From: Macrococcus bovicus
GTDB taxonomy: Bacteria; Bacillota; Bacilli; Staphylococcales; Staphylococcaceae
NCBI RefSeq assembly: GCF_004359575.1
Contig: NZ_SCWF01000004.1
Coordinates: forward strand, 62,001 to 126,000
DNA: 64,000 bases
Direction of reading: 5' to 3'
The stretch's first letter is position 1; the number at the start of each line of letters is the position of its first letter. The position numbers and the translations under genes were made by a program. Shown here piece after piece: positions 28,532 through 37,982 of the stretch. The notes under the pieces were generated by a model. That model made no database searches. It was not told the DNA's origin and saw only the letters and a program-made list of their open reading frames with translations.

Positions 28532-30165
28532 AAAATGAAGCATTAACCAGACAAGTCTATCAACTGATTAAACGACTCTATGATTACGGCGTGCGAGAAG
28601 TCGTGATTTCGCCGGGCTCACGCTCAACGCCGCTTGCTATGGCCAGCGAAGTGCATCCTGAGCTGAAGACCTATATTCATCCGGATGAAAGAAGCGCGGC
28701 ATTCTTTGCGCTCGGTCTGATCAAGGCGACAGAACGCCCTGTAGCGGTCATCTGTACATCCGGGACAGCAGCGAGTAACTTCACGCCTGCCGTTACGGAA
28801 GCCTATATCAGTCAGCTGCCCCTTGTCGTGCTGACGGGTGACCGCCCGCATGAACTGAGAAATGTCGGCGCGCCGCAAGCAGTCGATCAAGTCAGAATGT
28901 ATTCGAATTTCGTCAAGTTTGAAATCGATTTTCCGCTGGCGGATCTCTACGATGCGCCCCATGACCTGATTGAAGCCACGATGCTGCAGGCATCATATCA
29001 CTTTGAAGGTGCAGACAGAGGGCCGGTCCATTTCAATGTGCCGTTCCGTGAACCGCTGATTCCGGACTTGACGGCAGGCGAACTGCTGACCCCTGAACCT
29101 GTGGCTGTCTTTGAGGAGGAACGGACAGTGGACTTAAGTGCGCTTAGACCGCTGCTGGAAGCGGGTAACGGTGTCATGGTTGTCGGTGACTGTCAGCATC
29201 AGAAGCTTGACCATGTGCTTGAAGCGGCTGAACAGTTCAAGCTGCCGGTTCTTGCCGATGTGCTGAGCCAGCTTAGAGGACTGGATCATCCTCATCTCGT
29301 CCGGACGGCGGATACGCTGTTTAAAAGTCAGCAGACGATCAGACCGGGTTTCATCATCCGTGTCGGAAAACCGGTCGTCTCCAAACAGCTCAATCAGTGG
29401 CTGACGAAGCAGACGTGTCCGCAGATACTCGTGCAGGAGAAAAGTGAACCCGATACCTTTCCGGTCGTGCCGCCCTATCACTTCAATATGCAGCCCGCCG
29501 CCTTCTTTAAATCCATGCTTAAGCTTGAAGCAGAGGTCAAGCATGACCTGGTCAGCGTCTTCCAGCAGCTCGAGCACGCTTTGTCTGACGTCATTGAGTC
29601 GCATATCCGTACAGTCACAGATGAAGGAACCGCTGTGGCTAAGCTGCTGCAACAGATTCCGGCAGATGAAGTTATTTTCTTCGGTAACAGTATGCCGATC
29701 CGGGACGGCGATACCTTTATGCAGCGCGGCCGTGCTTATTGTAACCGGGGCGCTAACGGTATAGACGGTGTGGTCTCAACCGCGCTAGGTATGGCGGCGC
29801 ACGAGACAGTCAATCTCTTTATCGGCGATATATCGCTCTATCATGATATGAACGGCCTGATCATGCATAAGCTTGAACAGTCTGATATACGCGTCATCGT
29901 GCTGAATAATGATGGAGGCGGTATCTTCAGTTACCTGCCGCAGCGTGAAGAAGAGGCGTTGTTTGAACGGTTATATGGCACGCCGCTCGGACTTGATTTC
30001 AGCCATGTCGCTGCTTTATATGATCTGGAATATCGTCTGGCGGATGAGGACATGAAGTTGCCGGAAGAAACGCATGTGCTCTACGAAGTCAGAACAGACC
30101 GCACGGCCAACTACGAGGCGCATCAGGCACTGTATCAAGCAGCACAGGCGGCCCTCAATGCATAG
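28528..30165 (+). CDS. menD: SEPHCHC synthase MenD
   Basis: A 545-residue thiamine-diphosphate enzyme that joins 2-oxoglutarate to isochorismate. The N-terminal SPGSRSTPL and DERSAAFFALG motifs and the C-terminal ThDP/metal site GDISLYHDMNGL with NNDGGGIFSYLP are present. It overlaps menF and menH on either side, implying tight translational coupling. Confidence 0.95.
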   Translation: MKNEALTRQVYQLIKRLYDYGVREVVISPGSRSTPLAMASEVHPELKTYIHPDERSAAFFALGLIKATERPVAVICTSGTAASNFTPAVTEAYISQLPLVVLTGDRPHELRNVGAPQAVDQVRMYSNFVKFEIDFPLADLYDAPHDLIEATMLQASYHFEGADRGPVHFNVPFREPLIPDLTAGELLTPEPVAVFEEERTVDLSALRPLLEAGNGVMVVGDCQHQKLDHVLEAAEQFKLPVLADVLSQLRGLDHPHLVRTADTLFKSQQTIRPGFIIRVGKPVVSKQLNQWLTKQTCPQILVQEKSEPDTFPVVPPYHFNMQPAAFFKSMLKLEAEVKHDLVSVFQQLEHALSDVIESHIRTVTDEGTAVAKLLQQIPADEVIFFGNSMPIRDGDTFMQRGRAYCNRGANGIDGVVSTALGMAAHETVNLFIGDISLYHDMNGLIMHKLEQSDIRVIVLNNDGGGIFSYLPQREEEALFERLYGTPLGLDFSHVAALYDLEYRLADEDMKLPEETHVLYEVRTDRTANYEAHQALYQAAQAALNA

Positions 30166-30940
30166 TCACTGGACAAAAGGTGGACATGAGACGCTGCTGG
30201 TGATGCTGCACGGCTTTATGAGTGACAGCCGTACTTATACAGAAGCTGTTCGCCGTCTGCAGGGTCAGACAGATATTTTAAGGGTGGATCTGCCGGGGCA
30301 CGGCGCTGACCGGAGTGATAGAGTTGAGACATGGTCCTTTGACTGGATTGCAGATCAGCTGCATGAGGTCATCAGTCACGCCGGCTATCAGCGCGTGATG
30401 CTATATGGCTATTCCATGGGGGGACGGATTGCCCTTTACTATGCCCTGAAATATCCTGTCCAGGGCCTCATTCTGGAAAGCGCGTCACCTGGACTTCAGA
30501 ACGCTGCTGACCGGGCGGAACGGAGACGGCTCGACCAGACGCGTGGCGAGCGTCTCACCGAGGATTATGAGCAGTTCGTGCAGTACTGGGAGCGTCTGCC
30601 GCTCTTTAAGACGGCCGCGCCGCTGAATGAAGACAGCCGCCGGAAACTGAGCGCCATCAGAAGGAGTCAGATGCCGGCAGCCCTGCAAAAAGCCCTCACT
30701 GACTACGGCACGGGCAGTCAGCCGGACTTATGGCCGGCACTCTCGAGGCTCAATGGTCCGGTGCTGCTGTTGACGGGGACACTTGACGACAAATTCAGGA
30801 CCATCAATAAGGAGATGACACAGCGTATCAAAGACAGCCGGCACATCGAAGTGACGGCGGGTCATTCAATTCATGTGGAACATCCCGAAATTTTTGATAC
30901 AATAGTATTAGAATTCATGAAGGAGGCATATCATGTCTAG
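30158..30940 (+). CDS. menH: 2-succinyl-6-hydroxy-2,4-cyclohexadiene-1-carboxylate synthase MenH
   Basis: A 260-residue alpha/beta hydrolase. The nucleophile elbow is GYSMGG, and the acid and His of the triad are in GTLDDKF and [10 protein letters not shown]. It eliminates pyruvate from SEPHCHC. The start ATG lies inside the end of menD (8-nt overlap) with no separate ribosome site, so translation should depend on menD. A longer frame opening upstream inside menD is not the real start. Confidence 0.9.
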   Translation: MHSHWTKGGHETLLVMLHGFMSDSRTYTEAVRRLQGQTDILRVDLPGHGADRSDRVETWSFDWIADQLHEVISHAGYQRVMLYGYSMGGRIALYYALKYPVQGLILESASPGLQNAADRAERRRLDQTRGERLTEDYEQFVQYWERLPLFKTAAPLNEDSRRKLSAIRRSQMPAALQKALTDYGTGSQPDLWPALSRLNGPVLLLTGTLDDKFRTINKEMTQRIKDSRHIEVTAGHSIHVEHPEIFDTIVLEFMKEAYHV

Positions 30941-31751
30941 AGTCTGGGAAACAGTCAAAGAATACAAAGAAATTAAATATGAATATTTCGAGGGTATCGG
31001 TAAGATCACGATCAACCGTCCGCACGTCCGTAACGCATTCACACCGAACACAGTAATGGAAATGATCGATGCATTTTCACGCGCACGCGATGATCAGCGT
31101 ATCGGTGTCATCATCTTGACAGGAGAAGGCGATCTGGCATTCTGTTCAGGTGGTGACCAGAAAGTCCGCGGCCACGGCGGTTACGTAGGTGACGATAACA
31201 TTCCACGTCTAAATGTTCTTGACTTACAGCGTTTAATTCGTGTCATCCCTAAACCGGTCATCGCGATGGTTCGCGGTTATGCCATCGGTGGCGGCCATGT
31301 GCTGCATGTCGTCTGTGACTTAACTATCGCTGCTGACAATGCACGCTTCGGTCAGACAGGTCCTAAAGTCGGCTCATTTGATGCAGGTTACGGTTCAGGT
31401 TACCTGGCACGCATCGTCGGTCATAAAAAAGCACGTGAAATCTGGTATTTATGCCGTCAGTACAATGCACAGGAAGCACTGGAGATGGGTCTGGTCAATA
31501 CAGTGGTGCCGTTAGCGGATATCGAAGATGAGACAGTGAAATGGTGTAAAGAGATCCTGCAGCATTCACCGACAGCGCTCCGTTTCCTGAAAGCTGCCAT
31601 GAATGCAGATACGGACGGCTTAGCAGGTCTGCAGCAATTTGCAGGTGACGCTACATTACTTTACTACACTTCAGATGAGGCGAAAGAAGGCCGTGACGCA
31701 TTCAAGGAGAAACGTCAGCCGGACTTCGATCAGTTCCCTAAATTTCCATAA
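30933..31751 (+). CDS. menB: 1,4-dihydroxy-2-naphthoyl-CoA synthase MenB
   Basis: A 272-residue crotonase-fold enzyme that closes the naphthoquinone ring. Oxyanion-hole and active-site motifs include [35 protein letters not shown] and [15 protein letters not shown]. It overlaps menH by 8 nt but has its own strong AAGGAGGC site. Confidence 0.96.
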   Translation: MSRVWETVKEYKEIKYEYFEGIGKITINRPHVRNAFTPNTVMEMIDAFSRARDDQRIGVIILTGEGDLAFCSGGDQKVRGHGGYVGDDNIPRLNVLDLQRLIRVIPKPVIAMVRGYAIGGGHVLHVVCDLTIAADNARFGQTGPKVGSFDAGYGSGYLARIVGHKKAREIWYLCRQYNAQEALEMGLVNTVVPLADIEDETVKWCKEILQHSPTALRFLKAAMNADTDGLAGLQQFAGDATLLYYTSDEAKEGRDAFKEKRQPDFDQFPKFP

Positions 31752-31761
31752 GTTCTATTTT

Positions 31762-31790
31762 ACGCGTCTGCTTTCAAAGCATGCGCGTAT
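31762..31790 (+). terminator. Hairpin between menB and menE (possible weak terminator)
   Basis: TACGCG pairs with CGCGTA around an inner GCTTT/AAAGC. Only TTTTAAA follows, so this may attenuate or mark an mRNA processing point rather than end transcription. Confidence 0.45.
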
Positions 31791-31815
31791 TTTAAAGTAA
31801 AAGGAGAGTCGGTCA

Positions 31816-33204
31816 GTGCAACATAATTTAGTTAAACAAGCAGCAGAACGTCCGGACCACATTGCAGTAAAGTTCAATGAGAGCACACTGACCTTTGCCG
31901 AATTATATGAACAGGCAAGCGCTGTGAAAGATCAGCTGCTTGAAATGGAGCTGCCCGGTCGAATCGCAGTGCAGCCGGCCAATCAGCTGACTTCCGTCAT
32001 TATCATGCACGCGATTGTGCTCGCGCATATAGAGATGGTGCTGATCAATACGCATCTGACAGAATCGGAAGTGAAGCGGCAGCTGGATTCTATCGGAGTC
32101 GATATTATCATTACCGATAACAACTATACCTCCCTGAGCTGCATCATGCCGGAGACGTTATTCAAAGGGACGGCAGAACCCTCGGCAGCTACTACTTATC
32201 AGCCGGAGGATATCATGTCCATTATGTTCACCTCTGGCACGACCGGGGTCCAGAAAGCGGTGCCGCATACGTTCAGAAACCATGTCGCGAGTGCGGAACG
32301 CTGTAAGGTCAGTTTCCCGTTCGACAGTGAGACGAAATGGCTGCTCGCATTGCCGCTCTATCATATTTCAGGGCTCAGTGTACTGGTCAGAAGCGTCATG
32401 GACGGCTTTACAGTGGTGCTGTTTGATAAATTTGATGCAGCGGCCATCAACCAGGCACTAGCAGAAGATGACATCACCCATATCTCACTTGTCCCGCAGA
32501 CCCTGGAGTGGCTGCTGGAGGCGGGGCTCGAGCGGCACAAACTTGAAGGGCTGCTGATCGGCGGAGCCAAGCTCAATGACCGCACGCTGCAGGAAAGCCT
32601 GAAGCGCAATCTGCCGGTCTATACTTCATTCGGCATGACGGAAACAGCGTCACAGTTTATCACCGCTTCACCTGATGATATGCTGAATCATCCGAATTCA
32701 GTCGGTCCGGTGACAGAGGATATCAAAGTCGCTGCACCACTGAACGGCGCCGGAGAGATTCTGGTGCGTGGTGACAATGTCATGAACGGCTACCTTTATC
32801 CTGAAGGGGCGAACGCCACAGCTTTCAGCGGGGATTATTTTATGACAGGTGATGTCGGCCGGATTAAAAACGGCTATCTCTATGTGCTCGACCGCCGGAA
32901 AGACCTGATCATTTCAGGCGGCGAAAATATTTATCCGAGTGAAATTGAGCAGCTGCTGCTGAGTATCCCTGATATCAGTGCATGCTCTGTTGTTGGTATG
33001 CCCGATGCGAAATGGGGCGAAGTGCCGGCGCTTGTCTATGAAAGTGACAGCGACCTGGACACGAAGATAACAGCAACACTGCAGGAGATTGCGAAATATA
33101 AACGCCCGGTTCTCTATAAACGCATCAAGCAGCTGCACCGCACCAGCAATGGCAAGATTTCCAGACACCTCGTCAAAGAATGGCTGCTCGATGAAATTCA
33201 GTAA
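31816..33204 (+). CDS. menE: 2-succinylbenzoate-CoA ligase MenE
   Basis: A 462-residue adenylate-forming ligase that activates o-succinylbenzoate as its CoA thioester. MFTSGTTGVQKAVPHT is the ATP-binding P-loop, GMTETASQF and DRRKDLIISGGENIYP follow, and the catalytic Lys lies in RTSNGKISRHL. GTG start behind AAAAGGAGAG. It overlaps menC by 14 nt. Confidence 0.95.
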   Translation: MQHNLVKQAAERPDHIAVKFNESTLTFAELYEQASAVKDQLLEMELPGRIAVQPANQLTSVIIMHAIVLAHIEMVLINTHLTESEVKRQLDSIGVDIIITDNNYTSLSCIMPETLFKGTAEPSAATTYQPEDIMSIMFTSGTTGVQKAVPHTFRNHVASAERCKVSFPFDSETKWLLALPLYHISGLSVLVRSVMDGFTVVLFDKFDAAAINQALAEDDITHISLVPQTLEWLLEAGLERHKLEGLLIGGAKLNDRTLQESLKRNLPVYTSFGMTETASQFITASPDDMLNHPNSVGPVTEDIKVAAPLNGAGEILVRGDNVMNGYLYPEGANATAFSGDYFMTGDVGRIKNGYLYVLDRRKDLIISGGENIYPSEIEQLLLSIPDISACSVVGMPDAKWGEVPALVYESDSDLDTKITATLQEIAKYKRPVLYKRIKQLHRTSNGKISRHLVKEWLLDEIQ

Positions 33205-34153
33205 TCTGCAGTGCTATACCTATGAAGCCCCCTTCAAGCATCCGGTCAAGACAGTGAAAGCAGACCTTGTGACGAGAAAAGTGCTGGTGATATCACTTGA
33301 GGTAGAAGGTAACACTTACTTTGCGGAATCCAATGCCTTTGAGACGGACTGGTATCATGAGGAGACGATAGAGACGGTTTACCAGTCTGTCCAGTATATA
33401 TATGAACAGATTAAAGCAAGCGAATGGCAGGATTACGCAGCACTCGGCGCAATACTGGCACCGTTTCGACGTACCCCTCATGCGATGGCGCTCTTTGACT
33501 ATATCGGCTGGCAGAGTCTGAATGAACGGGTGGCAGTCACTGTGCCGTTAGGATACACGCTGCATAGCGGGCAGCATATCAAGCCGCAGAACCGGGTGAA
33601 GATCAAGTGGAGCGAACAGGTCTTAGACGACGTCAGGTCAGTCAGAGCAGGTGATGCCGATATCAAGATCGTGATAGATGCGAACGGCAGCCTGGGCGAG
33701 GAAGACGTACCGACTCTTGAAGGCTTGCTGGCCTATGACATCGATTATTTTGAGGAGCCGTTCAGCGACTTCAGCCTCTACGCTGCCAACCGGCATCTGC
33801 CGCTTGCGATAGATGAATCAGCATCAAGTATCGATCAAATTCTAAAATATTACGGAGCCGGTGTGAAAACTATCGTCGCAAAATATGCACGGCTCGGCGG
33901 CGGCTATCCGCTCCTCGCGATTAAAGAAGCGATACCCGATTTACGAGTGATCGTCGGCGGCATGTATGAATACGGCCTCAGCAAATACTTCACAGCGCTC
34001 TTAGCGAGTGAGTTCAAGACCATTCCGGACGTCACACCGCAGGGTACCTATTTTGCAGACGACTATGCCCTTTACGAGGAACATGTGGAGAATGGCAAGC
34101 TGACGATGACATTCCCGGTAGTAGATATGAATCAATTAGAAGAACTGACATGA
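33191..34153 (+). CDS. menC: o-succinylbenzoate synthase MenC
   Basis: A 320-residue enolase-superfamily enzyme that dehydrates SHCHC. The metal ligands are visible as Asp in VIDANGS, Glu in YFEEPF and Asp in LAIDES. The catalytic lysines are in VKIKWSEQ and TIVAKYARLGG. The start ATG lies inside the end of menE. Last gene of the menaquinone operon. Confidence 0.94.
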   Translation: MKFSNLQCYTYEAPFKHPVKTVKADLVTRKVLVISLEVEGNTYFAESNAFETDWYHEETIETVYQSVQYIYEQIKASEWQDYAALGAILAPFRRTPHAMALFDYIGWQSLNERVAVTVPLGYTLHSGQHIKPQNRVKIKWSEQVLDDVRSVRAGDADIKIVIDANGSLGEEDVPTLEGLLAYDIDYFEEPFSDFSLYAANRHLPLAIDESASSIDQILKYYGAGVKTIVAKYARLGGGYPLLAIKEAIPDLRVIVGGMYEYGLSKYFTALLASEFKTIPDVTPQGTYFADDYALYEEHVENGKLTMTFPVVDMNQLEELT

Positions 34154-34171
34154 AAATGTGAGTTCTTTTTT
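34141..34171 (+). terminator. Terminator at the end of the men operon
   Basis: AGAACTGACA / TGTGAGTTCT with a T-run, overlapping the menC stop. Confidence 0.82.
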
Positions 34172-34274
34172 ATTTTGTAATTATACTTGTAATTTCTCTA
34201 TTTATATTATATATTTATAACAGAAAGTGATAAATATATAACATAACCAAAAAATCATTGAGGAGGAGGCTGCA

Positions 34275-34475
34275 TTGCTAAAAACAAATCTGAGAGTATT
34301 TCGTGCTAGATATGATATGAAACAAGATGAGCTGGCCAGCAGAGTTGGGGTACGTAGAGAAACCATCGGACACTTAGAAAGAGGCAATTACAATCCTTCA
34401 TTAAAACTAGCTTGGGATATTGCAAAAGTATTCGGCGTTACGATAGAAGAAATATTTTCTTATGAGGAGGAGTAA
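34275..34475 (+). CDS. Small XRE-family HTH regulator
   Basis: A 66-residue single-domain Cro/CI-type repressor. The helix-turn-helix is MKQDELASRVGVRRETIGHLERGNYNPSL, and it ends in an acidic tail. TTG start behind AGGAGGAGG. Such minimal XRE proteins usually head a short operon with a membrane-protein partner, and that is what follows after 2 nt. It probably represses its own operon. The region is more AT-rich than the men operon. Confidence 0.88.
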   Translation: MLKTNLRVFRARYDMKQDELASRVGVRRETIGHLERGNYNPSLKLAWDIAKVFGVTIEEIFSYEEE

Positions 34476-34477
34476 AA

Positions 34478-35001
34478 ATGGATGAAAGAAGCTCGGACAA
34501 TATTGTAAAAGCGATGGGTATTACACTTGCAATTCTTTATTTAGTGATTTTATTTTCTGCACTGTATCAATATATAAGTTCAGGTGATATCTACAGAATT
34601 ACAAATGAACTGATTTTGATCGTGATGATTCCGGCACTGGTCGCATGGTTTGGCAGAAAAGACGAAAGTTTGATGTTGCCTCGAAATCTGCAAGGTGAAC
34701 CATTAGCTGAATCCGCGTCTGTAGAAGATAGACAAAAAAGAAAAAGACATTATTTTCTTGAGTCTTTAGCATTTGCAACATTCTGTATAGTAGCCTCACT
34801 ATTAGATGCTGGTTAATTCAGAAGGAATGGGATTACTTCATCTTCTCAGAAGAATGGTCTATCTCTGCAAATATCATCCTGTCATATGTCATCGACTACT
34901 TAATCATGCTGATCATATTCACGGTTATAGCTTATATCTGGGGCGAATATAGCATCAGAAAGTATAATAAAGCTCTAAAAGATCTGGAGGAGACGTCATG
35001 A
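34478..35001 (+). pseudogene. Membrane protein gene paired with XRE regulator, frameshifted
   Basis: The frame starting at ATG (GAGGAGGAG upstream) gives 112 residues with two or three hydrophobic segments and then stops at TAA (34814-34816). From 34813 the adjacent frame continues without a stop as LIQKEWDYFIFSEEWS and further hydrophobic segments, ending at 35001. That end overlaps the next start as ATGA. The joined product of about 173 residues would have four membrane segments, like the partners usually found with small XRE regulators. A single missing base near 34812 explains the break. There is no slippery run at the site. Confidence 0.7.
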
Positions 35002-35327
35002 ATAAATCTAGACAGAAAGTGATGGAAGTCACTGACAGCCAGGCAAGTATCCTTGAATTAACAGCAACAAAATACATGTCTGAGAAGATGAAGTGGGTGG
35101 ATGCACTATTTGATTTCGCCTTTAGTATTATAAATGCCATAAAAGACCTGAAGACATTTGATTCCTATTATCTTGAAAGTAAAGACAATCGGCACCAGCT
35201 GTTTAAAATATCAAAAAAATTAGAAGTAGAGAAATTTGATGTGACTAATGAAGTGAATCAAAGTCCGAATGGTAAAAAATTTATCTTCAAAGATAAAGAA
35301 TTCAGAGTATTTAAAGTCATAAGGTAA
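34998..35327 (+). CDS. Hypothetical protein in the XRE cassette
   Basis: A 109-residue, Lys-rich soluble protein with a predicted helical first half (TATKYMSEKMKWVDALFDFAFSII) and a beta-rich end (NGKKFIFKDKEFRVFKVI). Its ATG overlaps the stop of the preceding frameshifted gene, and GGAGGAG lies upstream. I do not recognise a family. Probably the third gene of the cassette. Confidence 0.6.
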   Translation: MNKSRQKVMEVTDSQASILELTATKYMSEKMKWVDALFDFAFSIINAIKDLKTFDSYYLESKDNRHQLFKISKKLEVEKFDVTNEVNQSPNGKKFIFKDKEFRVFKVIR

Positions 35328-35348
35328 CAAAGAAAAGGAGCTATCAAA

Positions 35349-35447
35349 ATGATTCTAGGAATGATCAGTCCACTTGGCATACTACTGATTGCAATGGTTA
35401 TCGGTATACCTGTCTATTTATTAACAAAGCGCAATAACCATCGCTAA
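35349..35447 (+). CDS. Very small membrane peptide (32 residues)
   Basis: ATG behind AAAGGAGC, then one hydrophobic helix (GMISPLGILLIAMVIGIPVYLL) and a basic C-terminus (TKRNNHR). The size and layout suggest a single-span membrane peptide. A terminator follows within 6 nt, closing the XRE cassette. Not recognised. Confidence 0.6.
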   Translation: MILGMISPLGILLIAMVIGIPVYLLTKRNNHR

Positions 35448-35452
35448 AAAGG

Positions 35453-35483
35453 AAAAAACTGACATGAAAATGTCAGTTTTTTT
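35453..35483 (+). terminator. Terminator of the XRE cassette
   Basis: AAAACTGACAT / ATGTCAGTTTT with a seven-T run. Confidence 0.88.
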
Positions 35484-35510
35484 GCTTGCAATAAATACTA
35501 TTATGATTTA

Positions 35511-35545
35511 ATATATCGTTATACGATATATAGTTTAACGATATA
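35511..35545 (+). promoter_or_regulatory. Palindromic operator upstream of padR-like gene
   Basis: A perfect inverted repeat ATATATCG-TTATA-CGATATAT is followed by another CGATATA half-site at 35539-35545. It lies 13-47 nt before the PadR start codon. PadR proteins commonly bind such ATAT-rich dyads to repress themselves. Confidence 0.6.
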
Positions 35546-35557
35546 AAGGGTGACGAT

Positions 35558-35878
35558 ATGAATAATCAATCAGCTTTAACAGAAAGTATCTACTATATTT
35601 TATTGTCATTGGATGAACCCCTTCACGGTTATGGCATTATCCAGAACATCAAAGTGCTTTCCAACAATCGCATTAATATGGCGGCAGGTACTTTATATGG
35701 TGCATTAAATACATTGATTAAAAAGGATTGGATTGAACTGGTCAGTGAAGACGGGCCGAAAGGTAAGAAGGAATATGTACTGACAAGAGCAGGACGAGAA
35801 GTATTGATACAAGAGATCTCAAGATTGAAAGAACTAAGTCTGAATGGAGAAAAATTCTTAAGAGGTGATAGTCGATGA
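35558..35878 (+). CDS. PadR-family transcriptional regulator
   Basis: A 106-residue winged-helix protein. SIYYILLSLDEPLHGYGIIQNI, NMAAGTLYGALNTLIKKDWIE and KEYVLTRAGREVL are the PadR signature stretches. It overlaps the next gene by 4 nt (ATGA). PadR plus a DUF2812 membrane protein is a common two-gene unit in Firmicutes. Confidence 0.92.
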   Translation: MNNQSALTESIYYILLSLDEPLHGYGIIQNIKVLSNNRINMAAGTLYGALNTLIKKDWIELVSEDGPKGKKEYVLTRAGREVLIQEISRLKELSLNGEKFLRGDSR

Positions 35879-36405
35879 CAAAAGTAGTGCGTAAATGGTT
35901 TTTAGTACATAACTATCAGAAGGAAGAAGACTGGTTGAATGAGATGGCAGCGCAAGGATATCGTTTGAAGAAAGTGGGTCTAGGAAAATATATGTTTGAA
36001 GAAACTACAAAAGATGAGACAGTAAGAATGGTATTCATGGATCAAAACAAAGAGGAATTTAGAGAATTTATGGAAGACATGGATATTGAGCATGTCGACA
36101 CTTTGTCTAACTGGGGCTATTTTCGAAAAGAAAATATGCCTGGAGAACCTAAATTTGAGATGTTTTCAGATAATGAGTCATGAATTAAACATTTATCAAA
36201 TATACTGAAGATGTTACTTATGTTCCTGGCTATGAATTTATTTTCTGCATACTCTAATTTAGCAATTGGTGAACAAGTACCTAATACTTGGAGTGTAGTG
36301 GTGGGTATCCTATGTTTATGTGTTTCTTTTTTCGTTGCGCTCGTTGCCTATAAAATGTACATGAATATTAAGGCACTGAAAGAAAATAATAGAATACAGC
36401 ACTGA
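35875..36405 (+). pseudogene. DUF2812 membrane protein interrupted by one in-frame stop
   Basis: The frame from ATG gives 102 residues with the DUF2812 pattern (RKWFLVHNYQKEEDWLNEMAAQGYRLKKV) and stops at TGA (36181-36183). The same frame then runs on without another stop to 36405, encoding two hydrophobic segments (LLMFLAMNLFSAYSNL and VVVGILCLCVSFFVALVAY). That is the membrane tail expected of a full-length family member. A single substitution, for example CGA to TGA, would explain it. The soluble domain may still be made. Confidence 0.75.
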
Positions 36406-36409
36406 TAAC

Positions 36410-36443
36410 AAAACCACTCAATATAAATGATTGAGTAGTTTTT
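36410..36443. terminator. Terminator between the DUF2812 and yidD genes
   Basis: AAACCACTCAA pairs with TTGAGTAGTTT around a short loop, between convergent genes. Confidence 0.78.
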
Positions 36444-36672
36444 AATGTCTATGATCTTCTTTCGGTGGCACGGGATCGAAGCCGCCTGGATGAAAGGGAT
36501 GGCATTTCAGGATACGCAGGGTGGTCAGGTAGCTGCCCTTCAGTGCGCCGTGTGTCTCGATGGCCTCCATACCGTACTGGGAGCAAGTCGGATGGAAGCG
36601 GCATGTCGGCGGGGTCATCGGTGAGATATAATTGCGGTAGAAGCGGATGATGGCGAGTAGGATTTGTTTCAT
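36442..36672 (-). CDS. yidD: Membrane protein insertion efficiency factor YidD
   Basis: A 76-residue protein with the YidD hallmarks: an N-terminal amphipathic helix, then [23 protein letters not shown] and [16 protein letters not shown]. It aids YidC-dependent membrane insertion. Single gene, away from rpmH-rnpA-yidC, as usual in staphylococci. Confidence 0.95.
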   Translation of the reverse strand: MKQILLAIIRFYRNYISPMTPPTCRFHPTCSQYGMEAIETHGALKGSYLTTLRILKCHPFHPGGFDPVPPKEDHRH

Positions 36673-36783
36673 GTCAGGCTCCTTTTAGAGTTGTTTTATC
36701 TATTATAGTGCAGTTGCATGGACTTTTCAGTTCTCATGCTTACTATGATAAACTAAAGAAAAGACTGAGTGTGAGGTAGGGCG

Positions 36784-37239
36784 ATGGAATTTAAGGATGT
36801 TGAAGGGAATACAGTGATTCTGAAGACGGATGAACCCGTGCATCATCATGTCTTGATCATTCCGATTATGGGGCAGCAGTTTTTGCTGACGAAGCATAAG
36901 GAGCGGGGCATCGAGTTCCCGGGTGGCAAGAGAGAGAAAGGGGAGTCGTCTTTAGAAGCGGCGCACCGTGAGCTGTTTGAGGAGACAGGAGCTACAGGCA
37001 GTCTGCAATATGTCACGAGCTATACCGTCATGACTGAGCGCCCTTTCACTAAAGACGTCTTCAAGGCGGAGATTACCGCTATCAGTGAGCAGGTGCATTA
37101 TCATGAGACGGAGGGGCCTGTCATTGTGGGTTCACTGGATGAAGTAGTGGAATCTGAGCAGAGCCGGCTGCTACAGGATGACTGTATTCAATATATCGTG
37201 CGGGAGATGATAGTATGTGGCTCAGCAAAACACGGGTAG
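36784..37239 (+). CDS. Nudix hydrolase YtkD-like (8-oxo-dGTP diphosphatase)
   Basis: A 151-residue Nudix enzyme. The Nudix box GGKREKGESSLEAAHRELFEETGA is complete. YtkD in B. subtilis hydrolyses 8-oxo-dGTP and other nucleoside triphosphates, limiting oxidative mutation. It shares 25 nt with the next gene, so the two are probably co-translated. Confidence 0.85.
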   Translation: MEFKDVEGNTVILKTDEPVHHHVLIIPIMGQQFLLTKHKERGIEFPGGKREKGESSLEAAHRELFEETGATGSLQYVTSYTVMTERPFTKDVFKAEITAISEQVHYHETEGPVIVGSLDEVVESEQSRLLQDDCIQYIVREMIVCGSAKHG

Positions 37240-37982
37240 CTGCGGATTATTTTGACCGCGGCTTTTATGAGGTGACCTATCCATCTGATGAGCTGGAAGT
37301 GACGGCGATGCTTCTTGACCATCCGGCACCTGAACGCATCGTCATCTATCTGCGCGGTGGTAAGGGGGGCGTCGGCATGGTCAGACCGGTGCGACTGATG
37401 CAGTTTGCGAATGATCAGACCTTGGTCATTGGACCTTATTACCGCGGCACAAAAGGCCAGGGCAAAGATGAGTTCGGCGGTGCGGATCTTGAGGACGTCC
37501 GCGCATTGGTAAGAGAACTGAGAAGTCAGTACGGCGAGTTGCCGATACACTTAGTTGGTTTCTCAAGAGGCGGCATCCAGGGGCTTCTCACCTATCAGGA
37601 TGTCGGCGCGACTTCGTTCATTATATGGGGCGGGGTCAGCGATATTTATTATATGTATGAAGAGCGGCCGGACTTACGCGGTATGATGAAGCGGCTGATC
37701 GGCAAGCCCGACGTCAACCCAGATGCATATGACAGCCGGAACGGTTATCGCCATGTAAGAGCGGACAGCCCCCCTGTTATGATTATTCACGGTACAGCTG
37801 ATGTACAGGTCGGGATCGAACATGCTTATATACTTGAAGAAAGGCTCAAGGAGCTGGATGTTCCCTATGAATTACATATCTACGAAGAAGAAGGACATGT
37901 CTTCACACCGCCGCATGAACGGGAGATTTTAAGGAAAGTCCAGGAGTGGATGACTGCTGTAGAAAACGATAAAAGATGGTAA
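37215..37982 (+). CDS. Alpha/beta hydrolase (prolyl-oligopeptidase-like)
   Basis: A 255-residue hydrolase. The nucleophile elbow is GFSRGG, the acid is in IIHGTADVQVG and the His in EEGHVFTPP. It lacks a signal peptide. The layout fits S9-type peptidases or esterases such as YtmA. Substrate unknown. ATG behind GGGAGATGATAGT, overlapping the Nudix gene. Confidence 0.82.
   Translation: MWLSKTRVAADYFDRGFYEVTYPSDELEVTAMLLDHPAPERIVIYLRGGKGGVGMVRPVRLMQFANDQTLVIGPYYRGTKGQGKDEFGGADLEDVRALVRELRSQYGELPIHLVGFSRGGIQGLLTYQDVGATSFIIWGGVSDIYYMYEERPDLRGMMKRLIGKPDVNPDAYDSRNGYRHVRADSPPVMIIHGTADVQVGIEHAYILEERLKELDVPYELHIYEEEGHVFTPPHEREILRKVQEWMTAVENDKRW

Noticed and set aside
34801-34830. Programmed frameshift in the XRE-linked membrane gene
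   Set aside because: No slippery heptamer, pseudoknot or internal Shine-Dalgarno is visible, so a plain base loss is simpler.
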